Origin: CAVYEM01 sp963767635
GTDB taxonomy: Bacteria > Vulcanimicrobiota > Vulcanimicrobiia > Vulcanimicrobiales > Vulcanimicrobiaceae
Reading direction: 5' to 3'
DNA length: 64,000 nt
NCBI GenBank assembly: GCA_963767635.1
Contig: CAVYEM010000001.1
Span: 1,116,001 to 1,180,000 of the forward strand
The stretch's first letter is position 1. Every line of letters begins with the position of its first letter. The position numbers and the translations under genes are program-made. A model generated the notes under the pieces. The model was not told the origin of the DNA and did not search any database. It saw only the letters and a list, made by a program, of their open reading frames with translations. Of this stretch, positions 18,903 to 29,100 are shown piece after piece.

Positions 18903-19762
18903 AGCGACTGATGCGCCGTCGTTTGCGACCTGATGCGCAGACGTTCCCGCAGCGCTTGATTCGGCACGCGAACCTTGTCTGCAAGCCGCATGAGCCAGAG
19001 CAGACGAATCGTCCACCACGTGATGTCGATTTCATACCAGGCCATGCCATGGCGCGCCGAATACGGAAACGCGTGGTGGTTGTTGTGCCAGCCTTCACCG
19101 AACGAGAGCAGCGCCACCCACCACGAATTCGTCGAGCGATCCGTCGTCCGGTAGGTGCGATAGCCGAACATGTGCGTTGCGCTGTTCACGAGCCACGTCG
19201 AATGATAGGCGAAGATCAGCCGGCCGAAGATGCCCCAAATCACGAACGGCCAGCCGCCGAGTGCGAACAGAAATCCCGCGAACGCGAGTTGCATCGGCAC
19301 GTGGATGCGGTGCAGCACCCGATAGAACGGTTCGTTCCACAGATCCGGACAATACTTTTCGAACTGCGCGGGTGTGGTCGGAACGTTCGGATTGGGCTTG
19401 AACAGCCAGAGCACGTGCGCCCACGTGAATCCCTTGCGCGTGCTGTGGGGATCGCCTTGCTTGTCGGCGTTTGCATGATGCACGCGGTGCGTTGCAACCC
19501 AGGAAATGGGATCGCCTTGGAATGCCAACGTCCCAAGAATCGCGGTGAAGTACTCAACGGGTTTGCGCAATCGAACGCTGCGGTGCGTGAGCGTGCGGTG
19601 AAAACACAGCGTGACGCCCCATGCTCCCGTCGCGTAGGCGATCATGGCGGCCACCGCAACGGCCCACCACGAAAAGAACATCGGAACAAAAACCGCCAGG
19701 GCAATCAGGTGAATCAGCAAGAGCCCGATTCCGTTCGGCCAGTTCGGTTGTGTGTCGCGCAT
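18899..19762 (-). CDS. Acyl-CoA desaturase (membrane di-iron fatty acid desaturase)
   Basis: The protein shows the three histidine boxes of stearoyl-CoA-type desaturases: HRTLTHRS, HRVHHANAD and EGWHNNHHAFPYSARHG. It has hydrophobic pairs before and between them (IGLLLIHLIALAVFVPMFF, LAFAGFLFALGGWPFVIWGI). It should insert a cis double bond in acyl chains at the inner membrane. I prefer the second ATG (19762, MRDTQPNWPNG) because GGGGGA lies about ten bases upstream; the first ATG at 19780 adds six residues. The next gene, an SDR, overlaps its stop codon, suggesting an operon for membrane-lipid modification. Confidence 0.92.
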   Translation of the reverse strand: MRDTQPNWPNGIGLLLIHLIALAVFVPMFFSWWAVAVAAMIAYATGAWGVTLCFHRTLTHRSVRLRKPVEYFTAILGTLAFQGDPISWVATHRVHHANADKQGDPHSTRKGFTWAHVLWLFKPNPNVPTTPAQFEKYCPDLWNEPFYRVLHRIHVPMQLAFAGFLFALGGWPFVIWGIFGRLIFAYHSTWLVNSATHMFGYRTYRTTDRSTNSWWVALLSFGEGWHNNHHAFPYSARHGMAWYEIDITWWTIRLLWLMRLADKVRVPNQALRERLRIRSQTTAHQSL

Positions 19763-19805
19763 GGATCGGATTTCCCCCATAATACCTGCGGCGTACCGCG
19801 GTTGC

Positions 19806-20333
19806 TTAACTTCCCACTTTCCGGCCGGCCAGTGCCCTGCGGGCAGCCAATCGCAGCTCCATCCCGTCCATCACGATATCGGCAAGCCGCTGCAGCACTC
19901 CGGCCTGTTTGGGCGAGAACATGCGCGGCTCGCGATCGATGATGCAGAGCGTTCCCAAGCGATAGCCGTCGCTTGTGCGCAGCGGTGCGGCCGCATAGAA
20001 TTGCAATCCGAACTGGCCTGCAACCAGCGGGTTGGCCAGCGCGCGCGGGTCCTTGCGCGCCTCCTCGATGACGTACGGAGCATCTTGCAAGATGGCCGAG
20101 GCGCACAGGCCGGGATCGCACGGAATCTCCTGCACTTCCTCCAGACCGCGGCGCGATTTGAACCAAATGCGGTCTTCGTCCACGATAGTCACGAGCGCGA
20201 TTGGAACGTCGAATATCTCGGCCGCTAGCTCGGTGATGTGATCGAACGATCCGTCCGGTGGCGTATCCAGAATGTCGTACCGGCGAACCGCTTTGAGGCG
20301 ATCCGCGTCGTTGTGCGCGAGCGTGGTGCTCAT
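19806..20333 (-). CDS. GAF-domain sensor protein
   Basis: A 175-residue single GAF domain starting MSTTLAHNDADRLKAVRRYD. It shows the typical features ILDTPPDGSFDHITELAAEI, ALVTIVDEDRIWFKSRRG, FYAAAPLRTSDGYRLGTLCI and the closing ADIVMDGMELRLAARR helix. This subtype is common next to sensor kinases and phosphatases and binds small ligands or redox cofactors. There are no membrane segments. Its ATG overlaps the stop of the SpoIIE-phosphatase gene, so the two probably act in one signalling unit. Confidence 0.85.
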   Translation of the reverse strand: MSTTLAHNDADRLKAVRRYDILDTPPDGSFDHITELAAEIFDVPIALVTIVDEDRIWFKSRRGLEEVQEIPCDPGLCASAILQDAPYVIEEARKDPRALANPLVAGQFGLQFYAAAPLRTSDGYRLGTLCIIDREPRMFSPKQAGVLQRLADIVMDGMELRLAARRALAGRKVGS

Positions 20334-21785
20334 GTTTGCATTGGGCTCCTTTTGCGATCCATGAGAACGACGCGAGCGTGGCTTCCTCCGCCCGGCCGCC
20401 GCTGCACGTTGAACTCGGTCGCAAGCTGCGAGATGAGAAACAGCCCGCGGCCCCGTTCGCTAAACAGATCGTGCGGCAGATGGGGCGTGAACTGAAAGCC
20501 CGCGCCTTTGTCGGTGAGGTGAAGAATGAACGCGTCCGGGCGCGTTTCTAAGAACGCTTCCGCAGTTCCCGGCGCGTAGCGCACCAAGTTGGCCATCAGC
20601 TCGGCAAAAATTACCTCGAAATTGAAAAGCCGCTGGGGATCGAAGCCGTTCACCGCGAGCCTCGTCGGAAATTTCCAAGCGCACGCGTGTCGTGACGTCC
20701 TGCCATCTCGGGTCGAAGCGCCACCGCCGGACGGGACCCGCGGCGCCGATGTGGACCGCCAAGATGGCGACGTCGTCGCGCGCGGGGCCCGAGAGAACCT
20801 CGTCGTGAATGCGCCGCGCGACGTCGGTTGCGGCAGGGTCCAATATCTCGAGCGCTTTGCGCAGCCGCAGTTCACCTTCGACCACGTCACGGGATGCTTC
20901 CGTCAGCCCGTCGGTATACAGCACGAGCAGCGAGTCCGGCTCTAGATGCGCGTAGTACACTTCCACGTGCGCGCCCATGTCCGACATGCCCAGCGGCGTG
21001 CCATGCCCATGCAGCTGCTGGACGTAGCCGTCTGTTCCGCGCACGAACGGCGCGGGGTGTGCCGCGTTGGCATAGGCGCAGTTCTGGGTGACCGGATCGA
21101 TGACCGCGACGAACGTGGTGACGTACCGTTCGGGATATTGGTCGCGCAGCGTTTGATCCGCCGCCTGCAGCATCAGCGCCGGATCGGCATGAACCAGCGC
21201 CACGCCGCGCATCGTTTGGCGCACGTTGACCATCGCGACGGCCGCTTTCAGTCCGGAGCCCATGACGTCGCCAATCGACACGACGAACCGCCCGTCGGCC
21301 AGGCGAAACGCATCGTACCAATCGCCGCCGACCAGCGCTTCGGCACGTCCCGCCTCGTACATCGCGTCGAAGCGATAACCGGGGACGTCGGGCAACTGCA
21401 CCCCCAGTGCAGCATTTTGAAACGTGAGAGAAACGCGCTGCTCGCGTTCGTACAACCCGGCGTTGCGTAACGCTTGCGCGCTGCGCAAGGCGGCCGCATG
21501 CAAGAATTCGCCGGTTGCAAACGGCTCGCCGTCACGAAGGCGCAGGTGCAGGGCCCCAATCGTTTCGTCGGAGGCACGCAGCGGCAGAGTAAGCGTTTCG
21601 CCGCCGCCCTCGCTCGCGGCCGGGCGCGGCTCCAAGCGCGCCGCCACCCGCTGTTCGCCTTGCTCGTCCGGCACGGTGATGAACGCCCACGCGGCGACGC
21701 GGGGCACGAAGAATTGCAGCACCACGTCGAGGCGGTGATGTACTTCCAAGGAGTCAAAAAGCGCAGACGACAGCTGATCAAGCAA
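20330..21785 (-). CDS. SpoIIE/RsbU-type PP2C phosphatase fused to a C-terminal anti-sigma-type ATPase domain, apparent frameshift
   Basis: About 485 residues. The N-terminal third is a GAF-like segment (VVLQFFVPRVAAWAFITVPD, LPLRASDETIGALHLRLRDG). The middle is a PP2C/SpoIIE domain with metal-binding aspartates in ALVGGDWYDAFRLADGRFVV and SIGDVMGSGLKAAVAM, then LLVLYTDGLTEASRD and GPARDDVAILAVHI. Near 20670 the frame must shift to one reading LFNFEVIFAELMANLVRYAP, DAFILHLTDKGAGFQF and SERGRGLFLISQLATEFNV, the N and G boxes of an RsbW-like HATPase_c domain. This is a partner-switching architecture that controls an alternative sigma factor through an anti-sigma antagonist. The start appears to be a TTG at 21785, since an in-frame stop lies just upstream. 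It overlaps the GAF gene. Confidence 0.85.
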
Positions 21786-21902
21786 ATAAAGACTGAAAAG
21801 CGTCCAGCCGGTCTACGCCCTGGGCCGGAGCGTGCACGTTACGGCATTATGCCCGCAGTGCGGGCTGTTAAAAAGCGCCGAGCGGGGATGGATTGGTACT
21901 TT

Positions 21903-22484
21903 TTACACCAATCCTGCCCGGATGGCATAGACGGCGACTTGCGTGCGCGCCGTCAGGCCCATTTTGGCCAGAATGTGGGAGATGTGATTCTTCACCGTCT
22001 TGTCGCTGAGGGAAAGGCGGCCGCTGATTTCCTTATTGGAAAGACCTTCCGCGACCAAACGCACGACTTCCAGCTCGCGCTCCGAGAGCGTCGCCAGGGC
22101 ATTGCGCTCGGCGGCTGCGGCGACGACTTGCAAATGACGCGGCCGGGAGTCGGCCGTCGAGCCTGGAGCGACGTCTTTAATGGTGGCAAGCAGGTCGCCG
22201 ACGGTCATGCCGCGCAGCGCCTCCAGCACGAACAGCCGCGTTGCAGGCGTCACGCGCTCCAAATACTCGGCGGCGGCAACTTGCGCCAGAGCGCGCGCTT
22301 CGTCCAGGATGAGGATGTCCGGACGGATTTGAGCCAGGCCGGCGCTTTCGACGGAATGGGCGCGGTGCGCGACGCTGAGACCGCCGTCCAGCTCGAGCAA
22401 GTTGGTCAGCGTCTTGGTCACGCGCGGATCTTTTCCGACGACCATGACGCGCGGACCGGAGGCGACTTGCGGTGAAATGGCCAT
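21903..22484 (-). CDS. LuxR-family (NarL-like) response regulator with degenerate receiver
   Basis: 193 residues. The C-terminal HTH is canonical: LATLSERELEVVRLVAEGLS, NKEISGRLSLSDKTVKNHIS and HILAKMGLTARTQVAVYAIR. The N-terminal part resembles a receiver (PRVMVVGKDPRVTKTLTNLL, IRPDILILDEARAL), but the acidic pocket is incomplete: GKD replaces the usual DD pair, so phosphorylation is uncertain. It lies 117 bp upstream of the SpoIIE phosphatase and is divergent from the BTAD regulator. AGGGAG sits about ten bases before the ATG. Confidence 0.88.
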   Translation of the reverse strand: MAISPQVASGPRVMVVGKDPRVTKTLTNLLELDGGLSVAHRAHSVESAGLAQIRPDILILDEARALAQVAAAEYLERVTPATRLFVLEALRGMTVGDLLATIKDVAPGSTADSRPRHLQVVAAAAERNALATLSERELEVVRLVAEGLSNKEISGRLSLSDKTVKNHISHILAKMGLTARTQVAVYAIRAGLV

Positions 22485-22511
22485 CCTTTAAGTACTCCCT
22501 AGTGCTGAAAA

Positions 22512-22584
22512 CGGCTACGTCGCCCCCTGAAACGGCCCGGCAGTGCCGTAGCCGCCCCCAGGGGCGCCCAACCAGACTACACTG
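22512..22584. promoter_or_regulatory. Structured inverted-repeat element between divergent regulators
   Basis: Several complementary segments overlap. CGGCTAC (22512-22518) can pair with GTAGCCG (22548-22554). CAGTG-CC-GTAG (22541-22551) can instead pair with CTACACTG (22577-22584) around a strong inner hairpin CGCCCCCAGGGGCG (22553-22566). The two pairings compete for GTAG, as in attenuators, but the element could also be a large dyad operator. It lies 110 bp before the BTAD regulator. Confidence 0.4.
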
Positions 22585-22694
22585 CCGAATTTTCGTGGGC
22601 CTTACGACCCATCAACCCGGACTTACAATCTTCTTACAGCGTTCGGCCCTGCGAGAGAAGTCGCCGGCCGCAGCGGTGTCGTAGTAACCTGGTC

Positions 22695-25551
22695 GTGGCA
22701 ACTTTGTCCGGCGCAATGGTAGAGATCCGGCGCGATGCGTTATTGGATCGCGTCCAGCGCGTCCGCCCCAAAATCACCGCGCTCATCGCGCCGGCGGGTT
22801 TCGGAAAATCAACGCTGGCGCGGCAGATGATCGCAGAGCGTGCGGCGGCGGTCTGCGATGCGTCCGGCATTTCAGACGATTTGGATTTGGCGCGCCGTCT
22901 CTTGCCTGCCTTAGCGATGGAATCTCCAAGCCGTACCCACACGCTCACGCAGCGCGAGTTGATGCTCGGCGACGGCGGCACGAGCGTAGCCGAGCGCGTG
23001 AATCTTGCGCTCGAAGCGTGGAAAGACGACACGGACCAAACGATGTTCGTGTTCGAGAACGCCGAGCATATCGGCCGCAACCCGGCCGCGCGCGAATTTT
23101 TTGCGCGGCTGCTCACGCAGCGAGGCCAGGGCCGCACGATCGTGATCTGCTCGCGCGAAAACCTGCGCATGCATTTGACCAGATTCGCATCACCGCACGA
23201 GATTTTGACGCTGCGTGCGGACCATCTGGCATTCGAACGATCGGAGCTGACGAAATTGTTCGAACCCTACGAGGGTTCGCCCGAATTTCTCGCGCGCATC
23301 ATGCGCCTGTCCCAAGGCTGGCCCATCGCAGTGTTCCTGCTCAAGCGGTTCGCCGACGAAGGGCGCATCGAAGACCTGCTCGAGAGCCTGGACGACGTCG
23401 CCTTCGAAGAGTTGCACGATTACCTGGCGGACCAGGTGCTGGCGTCGCTGGATCCGGCACTGGTCGACGCGCTGTTCGCCTGCGCCTGCATCCCGCACGC
23501 GACGCTGGAGGATCTGCACGCAGCCTTTCCGAGCGAACCCGCGGTGCGCGAACTGGCGACATTCGCGCGCGAGTCGCCGTTTATTACGCGCACGGCGAAA
23601 GGCGAATTCGTTTTGCATCCGCTCCTTGCCTCACTACTGGCGGAATACCGGCAGGACCAGTGCAACGATGTGCTGCTGCGTACGGCGGGCGCGCACGAAA
23701 GAGCCCAGCGTTACCAGCGCGCCGCGGAATTGCATTTAGTGCGCGGCGACAGCGCCGCTGCGGCACACGCGCTCGGGCAGCACGAGGTCATCCGCGATCC
23801 TGCTCCCTCGATGGAATACGCGCGCGTGCTCTCGACCCTGGATCGCTCGCTGGTGCAACGCTATCCGCGTTTATGGGCCGTTACCGCGCTGCTGCGCGTC
23901 TTCTGCGTGGACACGGAAGAACTGCTCGACGAGGCCGAGTCGCTCTGGCGCACGCTCTCGCCCGACGCCTCGCCGACCGAACGCTACTACATCTTAGTAT
24001 TTCGCGTGCTGTTCATGAGCTATATCGGACTGCTCGAAGAGGCCGTGGCAGTGCTGGAACGGTTCGCAGCGCAGCACGGCGTCGGAGAACGGCCCAAAGA
24101 CTATTTCGAAGGATATCTGTTCTATTTGCTGGGTCTCATGCGAGCCCGCCTCGGTCTCATCTCGCAGGCCGAACGCGATCTCACGATGGCGCTGCCGCTC
24201 GTGGGCGGAATGGACGTCATGGCTTCCGGAACGCTGCTGGCGCTGGGCGCCGACATCGCGCGGGCCAGGGGCGAGTATGCGGTTGCGCGGCAGTTCGTCG
24301 AACGGGCACTTGCAGACTGCGCGCCGCTCCGGGCTCTTCAATTTCGTGGCGCAGGATTTGGCTGAGGCCGCCTTCGGTGCATGGCTATCCGGCGACGATG
24401 CTGCGCTATCGCGTTACTCGGCCGAGCTCGACGAGATCGTGCATCGCAATGGCGTTCGGGGATTTGCGTTTTATTCGGCAATTCTGCGCGGCCGCGCCGA
24501 GAAGCCGGCGGATGCCGATATGCTCAAGTGGGTCGCGTGCGGGCGCATCATCGAAGCGGCAAACGCCGGCGATTCGACGCGCGCAATAGGGTACGCGCAA
24601 GCGGCGATCGCCGCAGGACAGCAGCACGGCGCGCCGTTCATCGAGTGCCTGTGCGTAATCACGCTAGCCTTTTTCGACGATCTCCGCTTTGACGATCACA
24701 TGCGCAGAGCGATCAATTTAGCGGAGCGGTGCGATTCACCGCAGCTCGTCGCCGCCGTATATGCCATTGCGGATCGCCGCGCCGAGCAAGGGATGCTCTC
24801 GGCGTTCATCGAGCGGCTCGAGCGCGAGCGCATCGAGCGCGTCCCGATGCTGGAAGTCGAACTGGCGTCCGGACACGTGCGCAGCGCGGGCCGCGAGGTT
24901 GCGCTCTCCGATCGAGAGCTCGCGCTGCTCGTCGCGCTTTCGATTCGGCGGGAAACGGTGCCGCGGGCGCGGTTGGCGGATTTGCTGTGGCCGGAGCTGG
25001 ACGAATACGCGGCGCGAAATGCGCTCAGCGTGTGTCTGCACCGGCTGCGCCATCATTTGAGCAGCGACCACGCGATCGTGCGCACGAAAGACGGATATAG
25101 CTTGCACGACGAGGTTCGCGTCGATCTTTGGGACATCGATCGCGCCGTCGCCGCGCTGCGTTCGCGGCCGGCCCTCTCCGATGCGGAACGTCGCGTGCTG
25201 ATCGGCATGTACGAAAAATTGCGCTCCCGCCGCCCGGAGCGCATGCGCGCGTGGGAGTGGTTCGAGGGCACGGATCGGCATATCAGCGAGCTGCGCTTGG
25301 AAGTCGCGGGGCGACTTGCAAAGGATGCGCTGAGTCATGGAGATCCGCACCGCGCGCTGGAGTTGGCGCACGAAATGATCGGCTACGATGCTTGCGACGA
25401 GTCGGCGCGCCAAATCGCGATTACGGCGCATTTGGCGATCGGCGATCGCGGCGCCGCGCTGCGCCAGTACCGGCAATACCGCGATATTCTGGCTTCTGAA
25501 CTGCAGGTCGAGCCTTCGATGGAGATCAAGCACCTGGTCGGCTTGCCGTGA
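22695..25551 (+). CDS. BTAD/SARP-type transcriptional regulator with N-terminal P-loop ATPase, apparent frameshift near 24330
   Basis: About 950 residues after joining two frames at 24325-24335. The Walker A motif APAGFGKSTLA lies near residue 35, followed by a STAND/MalT-like ATPase with VFENAEHIG and VICSREN segments. A TPR-like helical region covers the middle. The C-terminal part has an OmpR-type winged helix (SDRELALLVALSIRRETVPR, ARLADLLWPELDEYAARNAL, VCLHRLRHHLSSDHAIVRTK) and then a bacterial transcriptional activation domain (MRAWEWFEGTDRHISELRLE, RQYRQYRDILASELQVEPS). This is the AfsR/SARP plan in which ligand or nucleotide state controls activation. A GTG at 22695 or ATG at 22716 could start it; no clear ribosome site. 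Its stop overlaps the next gene (GTGA). Confidence 0.85.
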
Positions 25552-26108
25552 TCCATCTAGCGCTGGCCGCGCTGCTGCAGTACGACGTGCTGATCTCCGC
25601 CGGGCATGAGGGACGCCCGCAGAGCTGCGCCCATTTTCCCAAGCATCACTGCAATTTAGGCACGCCGGGCGAACGCGCGTGGACACCGATCGTGGCGGAC
25701 GCCGCGACGAGCGTGCTCCGCGGCCGAGGCTACACCGTCGCTCGCGAACCCGCGGATTTTGCGGGCAGGTACGCCGTGCGAGCGGCGATATTCATTCACT
25801 TCGACGGATCCGATGAACCGTGCAGCAGCGGCGCCTCGATCGGCTACCACACCGACGCCTCGAAGGCCGCCGCACGTTTGTGGCGCAGCGAATACGGCGC
25901 GGTGTTTCCCTTTCAATTTCGACCCGACGACTTCACCGACAACCTGCGAGACTACTATGGGTTTCGCCAAGTACACGCGCGCGACGGCGCGCTGGTGCTG
26001 GAGCTGGGCGAACTGACATGCCCCGCGCAAGAGCGATGGCTGGCATCACGGCTGCAATGGGAAGGCGAGTTCATCGCCGATTTCGTCACGACGCTGCTGC
26101 GCGGCTAG
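25548..26108 (+). CDS. N-acetylmuramoyl-L-alanine amidase-like (Amidase_3) protein
   Basis: 186 residues from a GTG that overlaps the BTAD gene stop. Candidate zinc and catalytic residues of the Amidase_3 fold occur in order: VLISAGHEGRP (His), LGTPGERAWTPIVADA (Glu), IFIHFDGS (His, matching the SIHAN strand) and LVLELGELTCPAQERWL (Glu). It is short and has several extra cysteines. The N-terminus MIHLALAALL is only a weak signal, so export is unclear. The family cleaves the amide between muramic acid and L-Ala in peptidoglycan. The coupling to a regulator is unusual. Assignment is by motif order only. Confidence 0.65.
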   Translation: MIHLALAALLQYDVLISAGHEGRPQSCAHFPKHHCNLGTPGERAWTPIVADAATSVLRGRGYTVAREPADFAGRYAVRAAIFIHFDGSDEPCSSGASIGYHTDASKAAARLWRSEYGAVFPFQFRPDDFTDNLRDYYGFRQVHARDGALVLELGELTCPAQERWLASRLQWEGEFIADFVTTLLRG

Positions 26109-26148
26109 ACGGGTGGGAGTTTTTCAAAACCTGCTGTAAAAGGCGCAC

Positions 26149-29100
26149 ATGCGCAGATTGACGTTGCTTTGCATCATCGCATTGGCTTTGTGCGGTGCGG
26201 CGCCGCCCGATCCGCTCGCGCATCTCCACGTTCGCAACGTTGGCCCGCAGGTTTCCGGTGGACGCCTTGGCGCCGTGGCCGGAACGGATGCCGATCCGTC
26301 GCTCTATTACGCGGGCGCAGCGGGGGGCGGCGTGTGGAGAACCACCAATGCGGGGCAGAGCTGGACGCCGGTGTTCGACAAGCAGGACGTGCAGTCGATC
26401 GGATCGGTCGCCATCGATCCGGTGAACCGCAACGTCGTGTGGGTCGGAACGGGAGAAGGCGCGCCGCGTAACGACGTCATTGCGGGCGACGGCGTGTACC
26501 GCAGCAGCGATGCAGGGAAAACATGGCAGCACGTGCTGCCGCTGCGCAGCGCGCTGGTCGCGCGCATTTTGATCGATCCTCGCGATCCGGGCACGGTGCT
26601 GGTCGGCGTACTGGGCGATCCGTTCGCCGACTCGGCCGACCGAGGCATGTATCTGACGCGCGACGGCGGCAAGACATGGAAGAAGACCCTGTTTCTGACC
26701 TCGCACACGGGTGTATCCGACATGGACGCGACTGCGGGCGCACCCGGCGTCGTGTACGCCGGCATGTGGGATTACCGCCGCACCGGTTGGAGTACGGACA
26801 GCGGCGGAGAGAACGGCGGATTGTATAAGTCAATCGATTTTGGTCAGACCTGGCGGCGTTTGAACGGCGCAGGTTTGCCGGGCGGCCCGACCGGCCGCAT
26901 CGGCGTGGCGATTGCACCCTCGAATGCGCAGCGCGTGTATGCGCTCATCGAATCCAAGCAAGGCCTGCTGTGGCGCAGCGACGACGGCGGCTTGAGCTGG
27001 CAGATGGTTTCGAGCAACACGCTGATCGACGAGCGTCCATTTTACTACACCCACGTTTTCGTCGATCCTACGGATCAAAATCATCTGTGGGCGCTTTCGG
27101 TGGAGATCGGCGTCAGCAGCGACGGCGGAAAAACGTGGCGCGTCGGAGCGCACGGCGTGCACGGCGACAATCACGGCATGTGGATCTCACGCGATGCCAA
27201 GCGCATCATCGAGGCCAACGACGGCGGACCCTCGTTCTCGTTCGACGACGGCGCATCGTGGGCGATGCCGCACAATTTGCCGATCGCGCAGCTCTATCAC
27301 GTCGGCTTCGATCGTGAGCGCCCGTATCACGTTTGCGCGCCGCTGCAGGACAACGGCGTGTGGTGCGGCCAGAGCGACGGACGCAGCGGTGGCGGAATCA
27401 GCGCCTCGCAGTGGCTGAGCATGGGCGGCGGCGACGGTACCTGGGCGATGCCGGATCCCGCCGATGCGAAGATCGTCTGGTACAGCAGCGGCGGCGGCAA
27501 CGCGCAAGGGGAGCTGGCATATATCGATCTGCGCTCCGGACGCGTGGCGTACGTGCAGCCGTATCTGCGCGATCAAAATGTGGTCGACCCCAAGGATCTG
27601 CGCTACCGTTTCAATTGGGAAGCGCCGTTTGCGTTCGATCCTTTCGACCCGCATCATCTGTGGACGGCCGGCAACGTCGTTTTTTCCACCACCGACCGGG
27701 GCGCGCATTGGCACGTCGTCAGCGGCGATCTGACGCGCAACGACAAAGCCCATCAGGTCGTCACGGGCGGCATCACGCTCGACGGCACCGGCGCAGAAAC
27801 GTCCGATACGATTTTGTCCATCGAACCATCCTCGGTCCGTCGCGGAGAGGTTTGGGTCGGCACCGATGACGGACTGGTGCAGCTCACGCTCGACGGCGGC
27901 CGGCATTGGCGCAACGTAACGCCGGCCGTTGCAACGCAGTGGGGACGCTTTGCCGGCCTTTCCGCATCCAATCGCGATGCAGGCACGCTCTACGCCGTCT
28001 ATGATGCACACATGGTCGGCGACCGCGCGCCGCACGTGTACGCGACGCACGACTACGGCCTGCATTGGAGCGACGTTTCCCGCGGTCTTCCGGCCGAGAT
28101 GGAAGCGCGGACGGTGCTAATCGATCCACGTAGCCCTCGGCTCCTTTACGTCGGTTTGGACAATGGTTTGTGGGCGTCGTTTGACGGCGGCGCCCACTGG
28201 CGCGCGCTCACGGTGGGATTGCCGGCGGTGGCGGTTCGAGACATTCGCGTGCATCCGGATACGGACGACTTGCTTTTGGCCACACACGGCCGCGCCGTCT
28301 ATATTTTGGACGATCTCACGCCGCTGCAGCAGTACGGCACGCTGCTGCGCTCGCCGCCGGCGCGGCGCGACCGCATTTTTTCGATCCGGCCCGCTTACCA
28401 GTGGAACCTTCACTCATACTACGGTACCAACGTCGACGGCCGGGATCCGCCCTATGGGGCGATTATTACGTTCTATTTGGATCGCGCCCAGCATCGCATC
28501 GATGCGCAGATCGTCGATGCGCATGGACGTGCAGTGCGGCACTTGAGCACCAGCGATTTGACGGGGCAAGCCGGGTTCAACCGAGTGAGCTGGGATACCA
28601 CGGAAGATAAGCCCGTCGATTGGAAATTTACCTCGAAGTGGAATCAAGGCGTGAGTGCCGGAGCGCCGGTGGTTCCGGGCCGCTATACGTTCGTGCTGCA
28701 TGCGGGATCGGAAACATTTCGCTCCCCCGTAACCGTCGTGCAAGATCCGCGCACGCACTTTACTGCAGCGCAACTGCGCAGCGGATACGAGTCGGTGCAT
28801 CGGCTCGTTTCCGATTTCGGACAAGTCAACGCCGCGCTCAACATGCTCTCGACGGTGCTGAACGAAGCGCCGCTGCGTGCTTCGGAGCTGCGCGCGCGCG
28901 GCCAAAGCGCGCAGGCGCTGAACATTGCGGACGTTGCCGCGCAGGCAAAGGCGCTGCTGCTGACCATCACGCAGAACCCGGTCAACGATCAAGACGACGA
29001 TTTTCTCACCGACGTCCTGCGCGAGCGCCTGCAAGCGGAACTCGGTTACGTCAGCAGCAGCTTCGGACCGCTTCCGCAGGGGGCGCATTCGCAACTCGTG

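Noticed and set aside
22512..22584. Known riboswitch such as cyclic di-GMP type
   Set aside because: The stems do not carry the conserved loops or joining bases of the classes I compared from memory; kept only as an unclassified structure.
22916..24365. Treating the two BTAD reading frames as separate genes
   Set aside because: The first lacks a DNA-binding domain and the second lacks an N-terminus; they overlap and together make one standard AfsR-type protein.
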